64,000 nt of DNA from Diadema setosum (GCF_964275005.1 NC_092701.1:11031453-11095452); one strand, 5' to 3'; positions 47,965 to 60,445 are shown, counted from the stretch's first letter. Numbers and translations are program-made. Notes: generated from the sequence alone by a model not told the origin.

Positions 47965-48212
47965 TACTGTATACACCATATATTTCGCAAGTCTAAAATT
48001 TCGCGAATCGGTAATTCCCAACAATTTTGCGAGTGGACAAATTTGCGATTGTGGAGTCCTGTACTGGAACGGAGAAGTGTACACTCATACGTTGTACATT
48101 CACATCGGGATCAGAGTCAATATTTTCGAGTGTTTATAATTTCGTGAATAGCACCTGACTCACAAAATTCGCAAGAATAAAAAACCTCGCGAAATATTCA
48201 GCGTATACAGTA
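47965..48212. mobile_element. 248-bp MITE (TACTGTATAC termini)
   Basis: TACTGTATAC at 47965-47974 is mirrored by GTATACAGTA at 48203-48212. Inner arms share ATATTTCGC. The interior has TTCGCGAAT-type motifs. A diverged relative lies inversely at 59328-59520. TA termini suggest Tc1/mariner-type mobilisation. Confidence 0.7.
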
Positions 48213-48409
48213 GCTTGTGATTTCCACCCATATGCGTGCTGAAAAATCGTCCAATTTCCCAATATAGAAGCCTTTGTTACGTCATAAACCCTCAGCTGCG
48301 CAGCGCGCCTCGCCCCAGCAGAAACTAGAGCACGCACTTTAGTGTGCGTATGAAAACCTAAAAAATGCACAGCTTGAACTCCCAAGTTCATTGACCCTTC
48401 CTGCCAAAA

Positions 48410-48635
48410 TATTGAAAATCCTTCATAAAATCCCCCAAAATATTCAGATCACTACCAAAATTTAATCATCTGTTCCTTGTGTCATTCTCAACCTTTCCTG
48501 CAAGTTTCATCCAAATCCGTGCTCAACTTTCTGAGTTATTTTGCACACGGACAAACAAACAAACAAACTAACTAACAAACAAACGAACCAACGGTAACGA
48601 AAACATAACCTCCTCCCTTGGCCGAGGTAATATAC
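48410..48635 (-). repeat. Dispersed repeat C, copy 2
   Basis: Inverse counterpart of 35715-35935: CATTCTCAACCTTTCCTGCA, TGAGTTATTTTGCACACGGA, AAC/AAACAAAC microsatellite, GTAACGAAAACATAACCTCC. Confidence 0.7.
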
Positions 48636-48719
48636 TTTCCTCAATAGACTAGGGTGAAAGGTTCATGATCAGGTTGAAGTGATTCTGTGCAAGGGTAGAG
48701 GCATCCTAGGTGCGTTTAT

Positions 48720-49430
48720 CAACTCAGAGTTGATAAATACAACAACGTGAGAAATGCAATCCAGTTTACAAACACATTAATTGACTTGAAACTCAAATAT
48801 GTATGTGTGCATTTAGTGAATGCTGCAATATACAATACATTGTTACATTGCAATGAAATTGTGACAAAATGTGGACAATCTGTTGAAAAGTTGTGCATTT
48901 TCAAAGTTGCAGCCATTGCTGGATGAGGAGACTGCTTAGTTTATGACATCACTACGAAATACGATAATAAAAAAAAATATAAGGAGAATTCCACAGAATT
49001 TCTTTCTTTTTTTTTTTAATGAAAGGAACACATTCCTTAGAATTGTTACTGACATAGAAGGGTAACATTATTATTGCCCCTGCTTTCTGAAAGAGGCAAG
49101 TCAAATGCTCTTCAGTTTTAACGACGTTGGTAAAATGAAAATATTTCTTTACATTTTCTTTTATTTTTGTCCATACATGACATCACAAAACATTGTAGTC
49201 TTCTTATCCAGTGATGGCTGCACCGAGTCTTTCAAAATTCATAACATTTCAACCGATTTGTTTTTCATATTTCTCACACTTTCACTGATGTGTTTTGCTG
49301 ATTTGCAGCATTTACTCAATCCACATGTGAATTTGTGTGTCATTCTCCTTTCGTAAAGACAAATTACTCTTCTTGTTTGATATTTGCATGTAATTTTATG
49401 GCAGATGAAACTAGCTATTATGTGCATAAA
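48720..49430. repeat. AAAGGACAAG repeat family, copies 2 and 3
   Basis: 48720-48990 (plus sense) and 49100-49430 (minus sense) share with 31487-31740 the blocks GTGAATGC(T/A)GCAA and ACAATC.GTT.AAAAGTT, plus a shared end around GCAGCCATTGCTGGATGAGG. The two copies here face each other. Confidence 0.6.
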
Positions 49431-51713
49431 GGTTTACCCCAGCACATTTTAACCCATCACATCTTAACCCACTTACTACAGGAACCCAGTGGCTTGTGTA
49501 TTAGGCCTGCAGGGATTTCAAACTTCAGTATGGAATGGGTTAAACCAAGTTCAGCTGTCACTTTGTTGGAAAAACCATACATGTTGACTTTAATCTAATC
49601 ATATTGAGTACAGATTTATCTTGAGTACAGACTACAAGGGAAGGGGGGGGGGGGGAGGGTGGGTCTTCATCTGCCGCCCTGGGATGTTTTCCCACAAGCA
49701 GTGAATGAAAACATGCGGACAAATTGTGCTGCTATCTCCTCGGCTTCCAATGTGTCAAATCTTCGCCGCTTCTTCAGCGTCTGTTGATTCATGGCCCCAA
49801 ACATCTTTATGATAAAATTGTACCAAAACCAAAGTGGGAGGGGAGAAAGGGGGGAAAGAAAGCTTGCTTCCAAGGGATACATGTTTTCACTGCTGATGAA
49901 TTATGGAAACTGAACTGGTAGGCTCGTGTGGGCTTTGCATGCGGGCCAAGTGAGTCTGCAAAAACACGAGTGTGGGAAGAATTGATATCTATGCAACTGA
50001 TCAATATTCAAGAGCATATCAAATTTTCAGATGCAGTATTTGCTCTAAATGTGGAATTGCATTCTTGAAGAGCACCCCAGACACCTTTGGCATCTGAACA
50101 AGTTTCAATAATCTTATTGCGAATGGGCTTCTAATGTTGCCTTTTCCTGACCATGCTGTGATTAGAAAGACAGGAAAGATAATGCAAAATGTCAGTCATT
50201 GAAAATGCATCTTCAAATCGATGGTGCATTTGGATATGTTCTTCTTTTACACATCATATACAAAAAAGAATTTTGTCAGAGTATGATTTTTTTTTTTTTG
50301 CGGTTGCTTATAATCAAATCAATCAATGTTATTCTTAATTTGTCCATAGCAAACATTATACGGAAATGTGTATCCTTCGTCGTTGTGTCTTCCACAGTGT
50401 ATTCTGAATGTGTTGAAAATAATGATGTTTGAGTCATACAACTCTGTATATAATCAAACCAGTATACAACCTGCTCTGTATGATCAAACCAGCTACTATC
50501 TCAATTAGTTGTTACATTCATATAATGAATGAATAACTTTACCGTCTTGACAGGATGTTCATCAGAATAAATGATCTTTCTTATGTTTTAGATTATCTCC
50601 TCCATATGTAAAAAAAAAAAAAAATAATAATGCAACAAATGAGCATATAGGAGATAATCTCCATTCTAATGACATTAAACTTCACTTCTTGTAAATAACA
50701 GCTTGGGTTGAAATGAAATACAAAGTTCTGGGTAAATTGGAGTACAGAAGATGCAATCATCTCAAGTATTTTAATTCTTTTTGCTGTCAATAATGCAACT
50801 TTTTTTCAGTGTAAGAAACTGGCTGAAAAAGATGCATTTTTAAAACAATATATCAAGCCAATGTTGAAGATATGGCTTCTAAGTTAACATAGCATTAGTC
50901 GGGTTGTCTGCGGTCAATAAATCAATGTCAACGAGACCTCACCACCAGCTATAGCTTGCCATTGATTTCTGTCTCAAAATGACACCAGGCCAATTATCAG
51001 GCTGTGCTGGGTAGGTACAGTAGTCAAGGGATACTGTGAAGAGACAGGAGCTGAAGTGATGCGGTCTCGCAACACACCTCGGGTGTCTTTCTTCTGTTGC
51101 GAGGGTTACAGTTCATTATCGCAAACTTTCGTCAATCCGAAAATGAAAAGAGGCTCATTATTCTGAAGGTTCATACAGTGTAAATCCTAAAATAAAGTTA
51201 AGTTGCAGTTCCAAAGGTTTGTTAGTGTGCATCGTCTTTAATACATTTTTGGATTTGATTACCCTTATTTCATTTTTGGATGAACAACCCTTCAAAGTAA
51301 GGAACATTATTTCATTTTTGGAATTACAAACCTTCAGAATAATGAAGAATGACACAAACGTTTGGATTAACAAACCCTTTTCCATTTAGGGATTAACAAA
51401 CCTGTAGTTATATTGAATTTGTTTACTTCGAAATAATGATCCTTCAGAATAACAAACATCAGTGTGTTGTGAGACAGAATAATGTTGTTTCGAATGTTTT
51501 GTTTTGGAAAAAAGAAAAGAAAAAGCTTTTCCCGTCTCCAATGGGAAAAGACTCAAAAGTGTAGCAGTTCACATGATGAATACACCTGGTTGATGGTACA
51601 TGTATTTCATGACACGATTCACACACAAATATCACGGGCACATTTTGTGCCAAATTTGAATTACCACTCATCCACAGTGTTTTCGCAGTCACCACACATG
51701 AAAAGGAAAATAT

Positions 51714-51931
51714 TACTGTAAAAACCAGAAACATTCGCAGCATGAAATTTTCACAAATTGGAGCTGGTGACCTTTTTTTGCCGCACAAAACTTTCGTGAA
51801 TTTGCAACTGGCATCCAATGCGCTGTGTATAATATAGACAAAAAACTTTTGCATGCATTTTATTTTCTCGAATCTTGGCTGGCAAAATTTGTTGAAATAT
51901 CATGCAAGTGAATATTTCTTGTTTTACAGTA
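51714..51931. mobile_element. 218-bp MITE (TACTGTAAAA termini)
   Basis: TACTGTAAAAACCAGAAACA at 51714 pairs with the mirror TATTTCTTGTTTTACAGTA ending at 51931. Arms continue through GCATGAAATTTT / ATATCATGC. A split relative flanks the AGGTCA repeat at 56630-58006. Confidence 0.75.
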
Positions 51932-54314
51932 TTTTTCAGAAATAATACAAGTACTATGTCTTTGTTTTCTTGTTTCGGCATCTGCTATAAAAAAAAAAAA
52001 AAATGCCATGATTACAAGAATTGGAGTCTCAAGTAGACAGCACATTGTTAGGAAACTGCGGTATAGTGTGAAATTGGATGCACTGTCAAATTTGCCAGTT
52101 TTATTGAATTCAGCTTATTACGGCAAAGGGGCCTACTTGTTCATAGGGCTTGCAGCATGTTCAGTTCTTGTGTTGTTTTGGCGTAGTAAAGCCACCAATG
52201 TGTGCTGTCTCAACCAGTGAAATAGTGATTCAATTAGTCCACATCTGGGGGGCGAGAAATTTTCATAACCTTTGTAAGCCAATCTCTTCAATCGAATATC
52301 GGGGACACAGGATTCTTCCTGGGGTGCACGCTTAGCACGTCTCTCAGAGCAGACTCTGATTTCATGTTGTCACAACAAAATTTGACAGTATAAACCATCA
52401 GTGAGAGTGAAATCTGCCACTTTCTTGAAGAGGATGAAGTTAGGAAACTAATATCTCTTCCTGGCCATTTTTCTTTCCAGTTGTTTGTCTTCGACTGATA
52501 GCTTTCTTCAGGTCCCCATGTATGGTGGAGATGGGCTAGTAGTTACGGGTCATTACCACCAGACTGATTGTAAACACAACACTGGCTGGCAAGATTTACT
52601 GATGCATTGCTAGTCTCAAGTCCAGCATTATATATATCTCTGATTTATGTCCCTAATTGAACATTAACCTGAAATACGATCTTGCCCTTCATCTATTTAC
52701 CATGAAATAAAACCAGTGGCCATGCCAGCAACCAGGCTAGATCAATTATCTAGGCATGGCAATCACTGATGTTACAGAATGTAAAAAGTTTTATAGGCTT
52801 ACTCCAAAGCTACCCCCATTAGCCCACAGCAGGCACTTTTACAGTGGCATTAAACTTAATTTGAACAAATATGACTTTTTCTGGTCCAGTTGATACAAAA
52901 GCAGATATCACTAAATAAAAAAAAAAGGAAAATAGATAAATAATGTGATTATAAAAATCCTTGAGCATTGCCATGTGATAACTATTAGGATTGCATAAAG
53001 GATATGTGTGTCAGGGACATGTTGCTCCTTGCTTTGGGATGTCTTGCATCCCAAAACAGGTGCAATACATCAATGAAGGTAGACAACCTCCTCATTATGC
53101 TGGCATGTGCCAATGTCTGATTGAGGGATCACATGACCACAACTTTGGTGTTTTCACTGACCAGTGTTTAAACATACATGTATGTATAAAAACATAATAC
53201 CCAAAAAATATCAGCACAGTTTAGGAGAAGACAAGCTGAGTTTCAGTATAAATGTCTTTTAAAAGATGGGCTATTCATTTCAAGGTTTTCACAGAATGTA
53301 TTGATAGTTGTGCAGCAACTTTATGAAACAGGGCCCAGGCCTAGCTACATGTAGGTATCTGGAAAGATAGAGAGAGAAAAAAACAAACAAACAAACAATT
53401 CTTGCCGCCAGTATCAATACTCTATTTGAATGAAAGTGAGAGAAGAAAAATGAAATTTAAGGAAATCTCTTTTCCTCTGGTGATGAACTCAGTGCAGTAT
53501 GAAAGCATATTTTTTAAAACTGTGCTGACATTACTACAAAGCATGTTACAGCAATTCTGATGTAATGTATGTCCGCTGGAAAATGCAGCCAAGACTAATG
53601 AAGCTTATCAAAGAAATAGATAATACCAGATGGGGAATGATCTGCATTACATGTACAATGTCCAAGAACCATGAAGGACTCCTTACCCCCTCGTTCTACC
53701 CCCTTCCCCTCTACATCTCCATCCCTTTTCCACCCACTCCCCTATCAAAAAAAGTATGATTAAACAACAGACAATATGAGAAGCAAACAAGGATGACTAC
53801 AGCGTGATCCCTACATTATTTCTATTGTTCCTTCAAATCAATTTTAGAGTATTGAGGCAAAGAATAAAGACTCCATGTCGGTATCTAGTAAACATGAAGC
53901 CTTTTTTTTTAATGCAGTAATGGGAGAAAGATGGGCATTCAGTAACCAGTGATGCAGAATAGCTCGTCTTCAAAGACAGTTTATTTTAGAATAGATGACT
54001 TGTACTTGAGCACTCTGTACAACCAGCCATGTAGAAAATTGCTAGTAATTAGCAAAGCAGTAAATGGGGTAATGTCTCCTTCAAGGACCATTATCTGGTG
54101 CTCTCATCTTACTCAATATTCGGGATGGGTCCTGTGCATGACTCATGTCTCGACAGTTTTGTCAGTATCTTGAAAATTAACTTTGTGACGTAAGTGCTGT
54201 TCACATTGTCAGTGACATTTTGAGAAGTGACATTTTGTGAAGTTTGGGCGAAAGTTTCTAGGCAACTTTATGGCATCCCCCCCCCCCCCATGAAAGATTT
54301 TGGAATTCCAGTTC

Positions 54315-54945
54315 AGAGATAGCTCATGTGCACATGGGTACAAATAATGACCTTCCATTTTTCTTAGTTGGTTAGGCACTTCACTCAATTCAAAGCGACA
54401 TAATGCAGCAGCTTGCCCAACATAGCAATTGATGGAACTCGTATTCTAACAAAGAATGAACCGGTGTAGATGAAGTGACCAGAATGGTTCGTCAATCAAC
54501 ACTTTGGGAAGCATCCATTTCATTGTGCTGTTTTGAATACATTAACAAACTTTTTCTGTTACCATTGCCAAATACCAGGCCTGCTGTCAGGTGGATATAC
54601 TGGCAGGCACCATTTACTGTATATGGATTACATGAATAATCATAACATTACAAATGCTTATCTCAGTGAAATTAAAAAACCAACCTGTCTCTCGGTACAA
54701 ATGACTTATTATTATTGTCTTATTATTGTCTTATTAGTGGGTCCCTCCATTTTTCGAATTTTGCATACTGTATAATTACTTGAGTTATATGATAGTGTAT
54801 AATTATTATAAGGTGGTACAATCATTTACATTCTTTCATGTTATACAGTGCTTTACGCACCTTAATTTCTGTTATCAAAAAAGTGATGTTCATATCTTTT
54901 TTGTCGGAAAATGAAATAAAAACATTGAAATTGAATTGACCTTTT
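54315..54945 (+). repeat. Dispersed repeat B, copy 2, with LINE/SINE-like tail
   Basis: Parallels 34825-35285 up to about 54700. A tail ending GAAATAAAAACATTGAAATTG follows at about 54910-54940, after which the shared CTTTTTCTGCTCATG resumes. The tail therefore marks an insertion within repeat B. Confidence 0.6.
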
Positions 54946-56094
54946 TCTGCTCATGCTCAAACGGGAACCCCGAACTGGCTTATTACGGCAACTTGCCCGA
55001 TGGTTCCAGGACAAGGTGTCTTTATCAGTAGCCTACATGTGGAGACATGACAGAAATCTACAAGGACACAGACAAAGTTTCTTCATCCTTGTAGAACCAC
55101 TTTTTACATTCGAACGACATCAGCATATCAACCACACCAATGGTGGCAAGCTTGGTACAGCTGTGTACAGTGATGGAAGAGAAACAGCAGCATCAGTACA
55201 AGTGCCGTAATCTCTTCTTGTCAGCGAATTAAATGCCTAAAAAATCTAATTTGATGTTCTTTGTCTTAAAATTTTGCTGGTTACTTCCCAGTTGCATAAT
55301 TTTGCAAAGTTTCTTCACAGTATGAAAGAACGTTCGTAAGTTTGCCAATTTTCACTTCACAAAATTTCCCAGTAAGAATGTCCCTACAAAGTTTTATACT
55401 TTTGAGAACGTATACACCTGCAAACACACAGCGATAATGCAGGTAATCATGATGGAGGGTGGTTACTGGTAATGAGCAGTTATTTGCTGTTTTTTTTTTT
55501 TTGTTGAATTATGATGTTTTAGGAATACATCTATCATCATAAAATGTACATAGTGCCTCCAAGCAAATCCATATTATTCACTCTCTTCCAAGACTCAGAA
55601 GATGTGATTTAACGTCATGAGGCAAAGCATACATGTATCTTCAAATGCCACATCAACAGCTGAAATTCCTTGAATTCATGGGGCCTTCTGATATGTTGGT
55701 TTCATTTCTTCTGTGAAACTATCAGAGTTGTTTTTATTTTATTTTATTTATAATGCCTCTGATCTTTAGATGCCAGCGATCTCATGATACCTATGAATCT
55801 GCCATCACAAATGTGGATGTATCTTGACCTTTCATCCCAGAGCTATGTTGCAAAGGTCTACTGAGAATGAGTGATTGAAGCTAAACTTGCCAGCTGACGT
55901 TACAAGAGCAGTCCCATATATCATCAATGAGGCATTTTTTTTATTTTTTATTTTTTTTTTTTCAGGGAATTTTGGCCTGTACAGCTGTAGATCATATACA
56001 AAATTCTGTTGCACATGCTGTTTTGGTACATATCAAACTAAATCCGTGCAGAAATAGTATTTTGCATGCATTTGCTTTAGCATAGATGCCAAGT

Positions 56095-56290
56095 TCAAAA
56101 AAATTTTATGAGTGAGATTTTCATGACTTGGTGTCTTGGCACGCGCACATGTGCGTGAGCGAGGGAGCGAAGCGACTGAGCGAGGGGAGGGTGTGGAGGG
56201 GGGTGTCCGCCCTCCCACTGTAGGGAGCTTTTTCAATTTTTAGCTCTTAATGGTTGAGCTGGTACATACTTAAGTTACTATTTTTTTTCT
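56095..56290 (+). repeat. G-rich dispersed repeat, copy 2
   Basis: Parallel to 40140-40270 (GCGAGGGAGCGAAGCGACTG, GGGGGGTGTCC, CCCTCCCACTGTAGGGAGC). Homopolymer expansions seen in copy 1 are absent here. Confidence 0.7.
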
Positions 56291-56629
56291 TATTTTGAAA
56301 GACAAAAGGGAAATAAGCCTTCAATTCCAACTCTCACTTTAACATTATGCTCCTGATGCGTGAGAAAAATGGGTGCCATGCATGAGATCGAGAGACGGAC
56401 CCTAAATGCTTGAGTCTCACGCAGAATGCATGAGACTTAGTAGCTCTGCTTTAGAAGAATATTTGCTTTTAATAAATTTGCGTATTTGCGGTTGGTTGCT
56501 CCATTCCTACATGCACACTAGTCATTTTAGTGTATTTACTGCTCTGCGTATTACAGCCATGCTATTGTCACTGCTGTAGCCTGAATTGAGTGATATTCCC
56601 TTTATCTAAGGCACCTGGTCTTGAATATT

Positions 56630-56696
56630 GTTACACCAGAAATATATTCCTGCCATTAAATTTTCACGAATTGGAGCTGATACGTAGTAGCTTTTT
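56630..56696 (+). repeat. Left half of a MITE split by the AGGTCA repeat
   Basis: CCAGAAATATATTCCTGCCA and AAATTTTCACGAATTGGAGC match the left arm of the 51714-51931 MITE family. The right arm reappears at about 57935-58006 (TGCACATGAAAAATTTCTGG, TTTTACTG). Confidence 0.65.
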
Positions 56697-57864
56697 TATG
56701 CCTCCGCCACGAAGTGGTGCCGTGTAGGCATTATGTTTTCGGGTTGTCCGTCCGTCCATCCTTCCGTCCCGTCCGTCCTTTCGTCCGTCTGTCTGTCTGT
56801 AATGAATTTTGTGGCAAGCGTAACTAAAAAACGTTTTGAGGTATCCTAATGAAACTTGGCATGTATGTGTATTGGGGGTGAAGTTGTGCCTATCAACTTT
56901 TGGGTGCACATGCTCAAGGTCAAAAGTCAAAAGGTCAAGGTCAAATATGTAAAATTTCACTATTTCCTCCATATCTATGCATTGGCTGAAGATATTTTCT
57001 TGAAACTTAGTGTATGCATGTATTACCCAATTAAGATTCTCTGGTAAAAGTTTGGGGTCATGAGGTCAAAGGTCAAAAGGTCAAGTAAAAATATTAAAAT
57101 TTCACTTTTTTCTCTGTACCTTGGGAATTGTTCAAGGTATCTTCATGGAACATAGTATATACTGTACACATACCTGTACTGACTGGCAGTGATTATCTAG
57201 AGAATTTAGGGTTCATGGGGTCAAAGGTTAGGTGTCAAAGGTCAAGGGCAACACTTCAAAATATTTTACTACACATTGTATTTCCCTCATATTTATGCAA
57301 TGCCAGCAGGATTATTTTTTTGCACTTGGTGTATGTATGTATAACCCAATAGAGATTCTCTGTTTTTTTTTTGCCTCAAAGGTCAAAAGGTCAAAGATCA
57401 AGTGAAAGTGCTGAACTAACTGTTTCCTCCATATCTAGGAAAGGGTTCAAGTTCTCTTGAAACTTACTACATATATTTGCATGTTCTGCCTGACAGTGAT
57501 TATCTTGTACTATGAATTTTAGGGTCAAATCCCAGATGAAAATGGCAACAATGTACTCTTCAATGCAGAAATTGCACTTTTTCTCCATACCTTGAAAATT
57601 ACTCAGTGCATAAACTTATGAATGGATCAAAGTCAAGTTAAAGTTCTTAAATCTCCAAATACATGCTCTCCTATTCATCCAATTAAACCTAGGTCAAGGA
57701 AGGTGAACATTCAACACATTTGTGACAAACTCGTCATTTTGATATTTTGCCAATTTTGTGAAAATGTAATCACACATTGTCCACATGTACTGTAGACCTA
57801 TTACAGATTGTAGGAGAACCATTCATTATGGCGGAGGCATACCAGTCGCCATAGCGATTTTCTA
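56697..57864 (+). repeat. TATGCCTCCGCC / AGGTCA dispersed repeat, full copy 4
   Basis: Starts TATGCCTCCGCCACGAAGTG and ends GGCGGAGGCATACCAGTCGC then about 20 bp. After a GTCC microsatellite the body has AGGTCA repeats, for example three at 57063-57080 spaced by 1 and 2 nt. The ends are 12-bp inverted repeats, so the unit looks like a non-autonomous element. Confidence 0.85.
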
Positions 57865-58008
57865 TTTTTTATATTTTTTTTTGCATAAAATTGGAAAGTA
57901 CAGGACCCTAGACAAGAACTTTCATGTGTACTTACACCTCTCTTGGCTCTTTCAAAATTTACAAGATTAAAATGCACATGAAAAATTTCTGGTTTTACTG
58001 GAACAGTA

Positions 58009-58895
58009 GTTGCGTTCAGACGGTGATCCTTAACTTCGAGGATAAGCTAACTTCGAGTAAGCTATATTGGGCACTAAGTGTCACACAGTTGATTTTGTCA
58101 TGAAATCAATAATTTTGTCGACGAAAATGTCATTATCCATTTTGTCACAAAATGACTGATTACATGATGAAATGGATCATTTTGTTGATAAAATGACTGA
58201 TTTGTGACAAAATGGCCATGACTGATTTTGTAATGAAATTGACCATGTGACACTTGGCGCCCCACAGAGCTTATCCTCGAAGTGGGACCCCGTTTACAGT
58301 TCGGGGCTGGGCCGAGCCGCGGCCGAGCCCAATCTCAATTGCGAGGCCGAGCCCCGCAATTTTTGTCCTTTTACACTGCCGGGCTCGGCCGCGCTTTTGA
58401 TTCAAACCTTTCAATATTTTGTCGTAGTGGCGCTCTGCTTGTAAACAAACGCAATTTGGTATTGTCTGGTTTTCAGACCCTTTGCCAAATGAATTCCGTG
58501 GCGACAAAGTCGTCGTTCGGGCAAAGGCCTTTGCCGAAGGAAAAGTCCTTTGCAGGACAAAACCACCTTAAATTATACTAGTTTTCGACGTTGAGGGGGT
58601 TAATATCCTGAATAGCGAAATAGTACGGGCAGAGGGTTTGGAAGCGAGACTAAAATTGGCCGCGCATTTGGCCCAGTTTGCGTTTACACTGAGAAAAGGC
58701 CGGGCTCTGCCGCGGCTCGGCTGCGGCCGAGACCACCTCCAGAGCGAGGCCAAATGCGAGGCCAATTTTGGCCCCGTATTTGGCCTTTTGCGCGTTTACA
58801 CTGAAGCGGGGCTGGGCCAAGCCGCGGCCGAGCCTCGCGCTGTAAATGGGGTCTAAGCTTATCTTCAGTGTTAAGGATCACTGTCTGAATGTAAC
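58009..58895. mobile_element. 887-bp nested foldback with TA flanks
   Basis: Outer TIRs: GTTGCGTTCAGACGGTGATC (58009) against a mirror ending GTAAC at 58895; TA lies on both sides (58007-58008 and 58896-58897). Inside is a second foldback (about 58069-58262, GGGCACTAAGTGTCACA against TGTGACACTTGGCGCCC, with several ATTTTGTCAT-type repeats). A GC-rich palindromic part follows (about 58285-58855, GGGCCGAGCCGCGGCCGAGC against its mirror). No transposase. Confidence 0.7.
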
Positions 58896-59084
58896 TATTG
58901 TGAATCAGTATGTACATGTACAATGTACATCTTGCCAGAGGATGTTTGCATCAGAATGGAATTGATCCCAGGGCACCGTGTGCTGTAAAGAGCTATGTAA
59001 GCATTCTCCATCATACCACAGTAGGCCTACTCCAGGATGGGTGTATCTTGATGTCATCGGTACATTCCTATCAGTGAGGACTCA

Positions 59085-59290
59085 TTGTGGCTCAGAGGAT
59101 CAGAGCATAGAATAGCAATTATGAGGTTCATGGTTCAAGTCCCAGGCAGCAGCTGTTGGGTTCCTATTATGTATCTAAGTCACCAGATTTCTACTCTTAC
59201 AGAGCAGATTGAATGGTGCCATCATTCCATGGTTGCCCCCTTACAAGCTTTCATTGCCTGTCTACCAGCCATGTAAAAGAAATCTTATTT
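59085..59290 (+). repeat. tRNA-derived SINE
   Basis: A box TGGCTCAGAGG (59088-59098) and B box GGTTCAAGTCC (59132-59142) are spaced as in tRNA genes. The following CAGGCAGCAGCTGTTGGGTT is not tRNA-like, so this is a SINE head. It lies in HS2ST intron 1, sense orientation. Confidence 0.6.
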
Positions 59291-59327
59291 CAGATTATCA
59301 CATGAAGTAAAAATTGAATAAGTACTG

Positions 59328-59520
59328 CATATATGCGGAGTAATATTTCGGGAGCTTTTTATTTTCACGAATTTCGCAAGTCCGGTGCTATTCTTGAAAA
59401 TATTGACTCTGATCTCAACATGATTATGATTTGCATGCATACGTTTCTGCGCTCAGTACACTACTCTAAATCATTGGGAAGTCCCAATTCGCGAAAAATT
59501 AGATTTACTAGATATCAATA
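59328..59520 (-). repeat. Relative of the 248-bp TACTGTATAC MITE
   Basis: TTTCGCAAGTCCGGTGCTAT, GAAAATATTGACTCTGATC and CCCAATTCGCGAAAAATT match the inverse of 47965-48212. Outer ends are degraded. Confidence 0.6.
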
Positions 59521-60200
59521 GGAATAATTGACCCGTTTCATAATGTTGTACCTTTACTAAGGGATTTTCAGTACCTCAGTGTTAAAAGAACTTTGCAATG
59601 AAAGCATAGATTTCATTGCATGAGATCAGGTAATATAACAATTTTTAAGGGAATTCTACCAGCATTCGGGCACTTACAGTATGATGTTAGTTTGGCTGGG
59701 GTCAATGTTATTGTAAATGGTATGCTGTACATACGACTTCCAATTTATATTTCAGCATATTTTAAAATATTCATCAGAATGCTTTAGGGCCATTTAATTC
59801 AAGCAATTTTCTTCTTTGGGTACACTGGGCATTAACACAAAAAAAATGTTTGCTTTAAGTTATTTGAGTCAAAGATACAAACAGATTGAGTATGTAAGGG
59901 TATATTATTTCCTTTTCTTGAAGTCACATGAAAGTTATATTTGCTCCATGACATTCACCATGAAATTGTTTAAAATGAAACTTGGGATAACTGACTCCTT
60001 TCCAAATGCTTTGAAGCAATACATACAGTATGTGTAGATTAGCAGTAAGGCTATAAACCACAAACTGGATTCTGATACCAGAAGGGAATTATAGGATTTT
60101 CCTTCTTAAAAAAAAGTGTTATATTGACAGCTTTATTCGTTGAAGACAGCCTCTTTCATTTGTATATATTTTTTTTTGCACCTTCATTGTGACTCTACAG

Positions 60201-60445
60201 ACAAGCAGATTCGCGAAGACATCGGAAACAAGCACGCCAGACGGCTGCAGAAGGACGGCACGGCGTCCCTCCTCGTTGACGACTTCCGGCAGGCACCTGG
60301 CCCTGTGGTCATCTATAATCGCGTACCTAAAACGGGCAGCACCTCGTTCACGGGGCTGGCATACTCCCTCTGTGAGCAGAATCGATTCAACGTCCTCCAT
60401 GTGGGCACAGTGGGAAACAGCCACGTACTCTCTGTCCAAGACCAG
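60201..60445 (+). CDS. HS2ST1: Heparan sulfate 2-O-sulfotransferase, coding exon 2
   Basis: After the acceptor CTCTACAG, two bases complete a split Asp codon, followed by KQIREDIGNKHARRLQKDG (coiled-coil-like stem), then VVIYNRVPKTGSTSFTGLAY, LCEQNRFNVLHV and VLSVQDQ. GTCAGT follows at 60446. PKTGSTSF is the 5'-phosphosulfate-binding loop that contacts PAPS; its Lys is the catalytic/PAPS-binding lysine of this family, and vertebrate HS2ST has Ala in place of Gly. Exons 1 and 2 add up to 123 residues, close to the 121 that I count to the same point in the human protein. The exon ends in phase 0. The remaining catalytic domain, with the histidines needed for catalysis, lies beyond the window. 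The enzyme works in the Golgi lumen. No break or frameshift is seen. Confidence 0.93.

Larger units (their letters stand above)
43751..60200 (+). other. HS2ST intron 1 (16.45 kb)
   Basis: Donor GTGAGA at 43751, acceptor CTCTACAG at 60193-60200 behind a T-rich tract; phase 1. Repeats inside it are listed separately. Elsewhere it is AT-rich with G/C and A/T homopolymers (45385, 45570, 45767, 46855-46892, 49641-49655). Stretches 44135-47100, 49435-51710, 51935-54310 and 54950-56090 show nothing recognisable. Confidence 0.75.

Noticed and set aside
54953..55210. 85-aa frame
   Set aside because: Begins in the tail of dispersed repeat B and has no recognisable domain.
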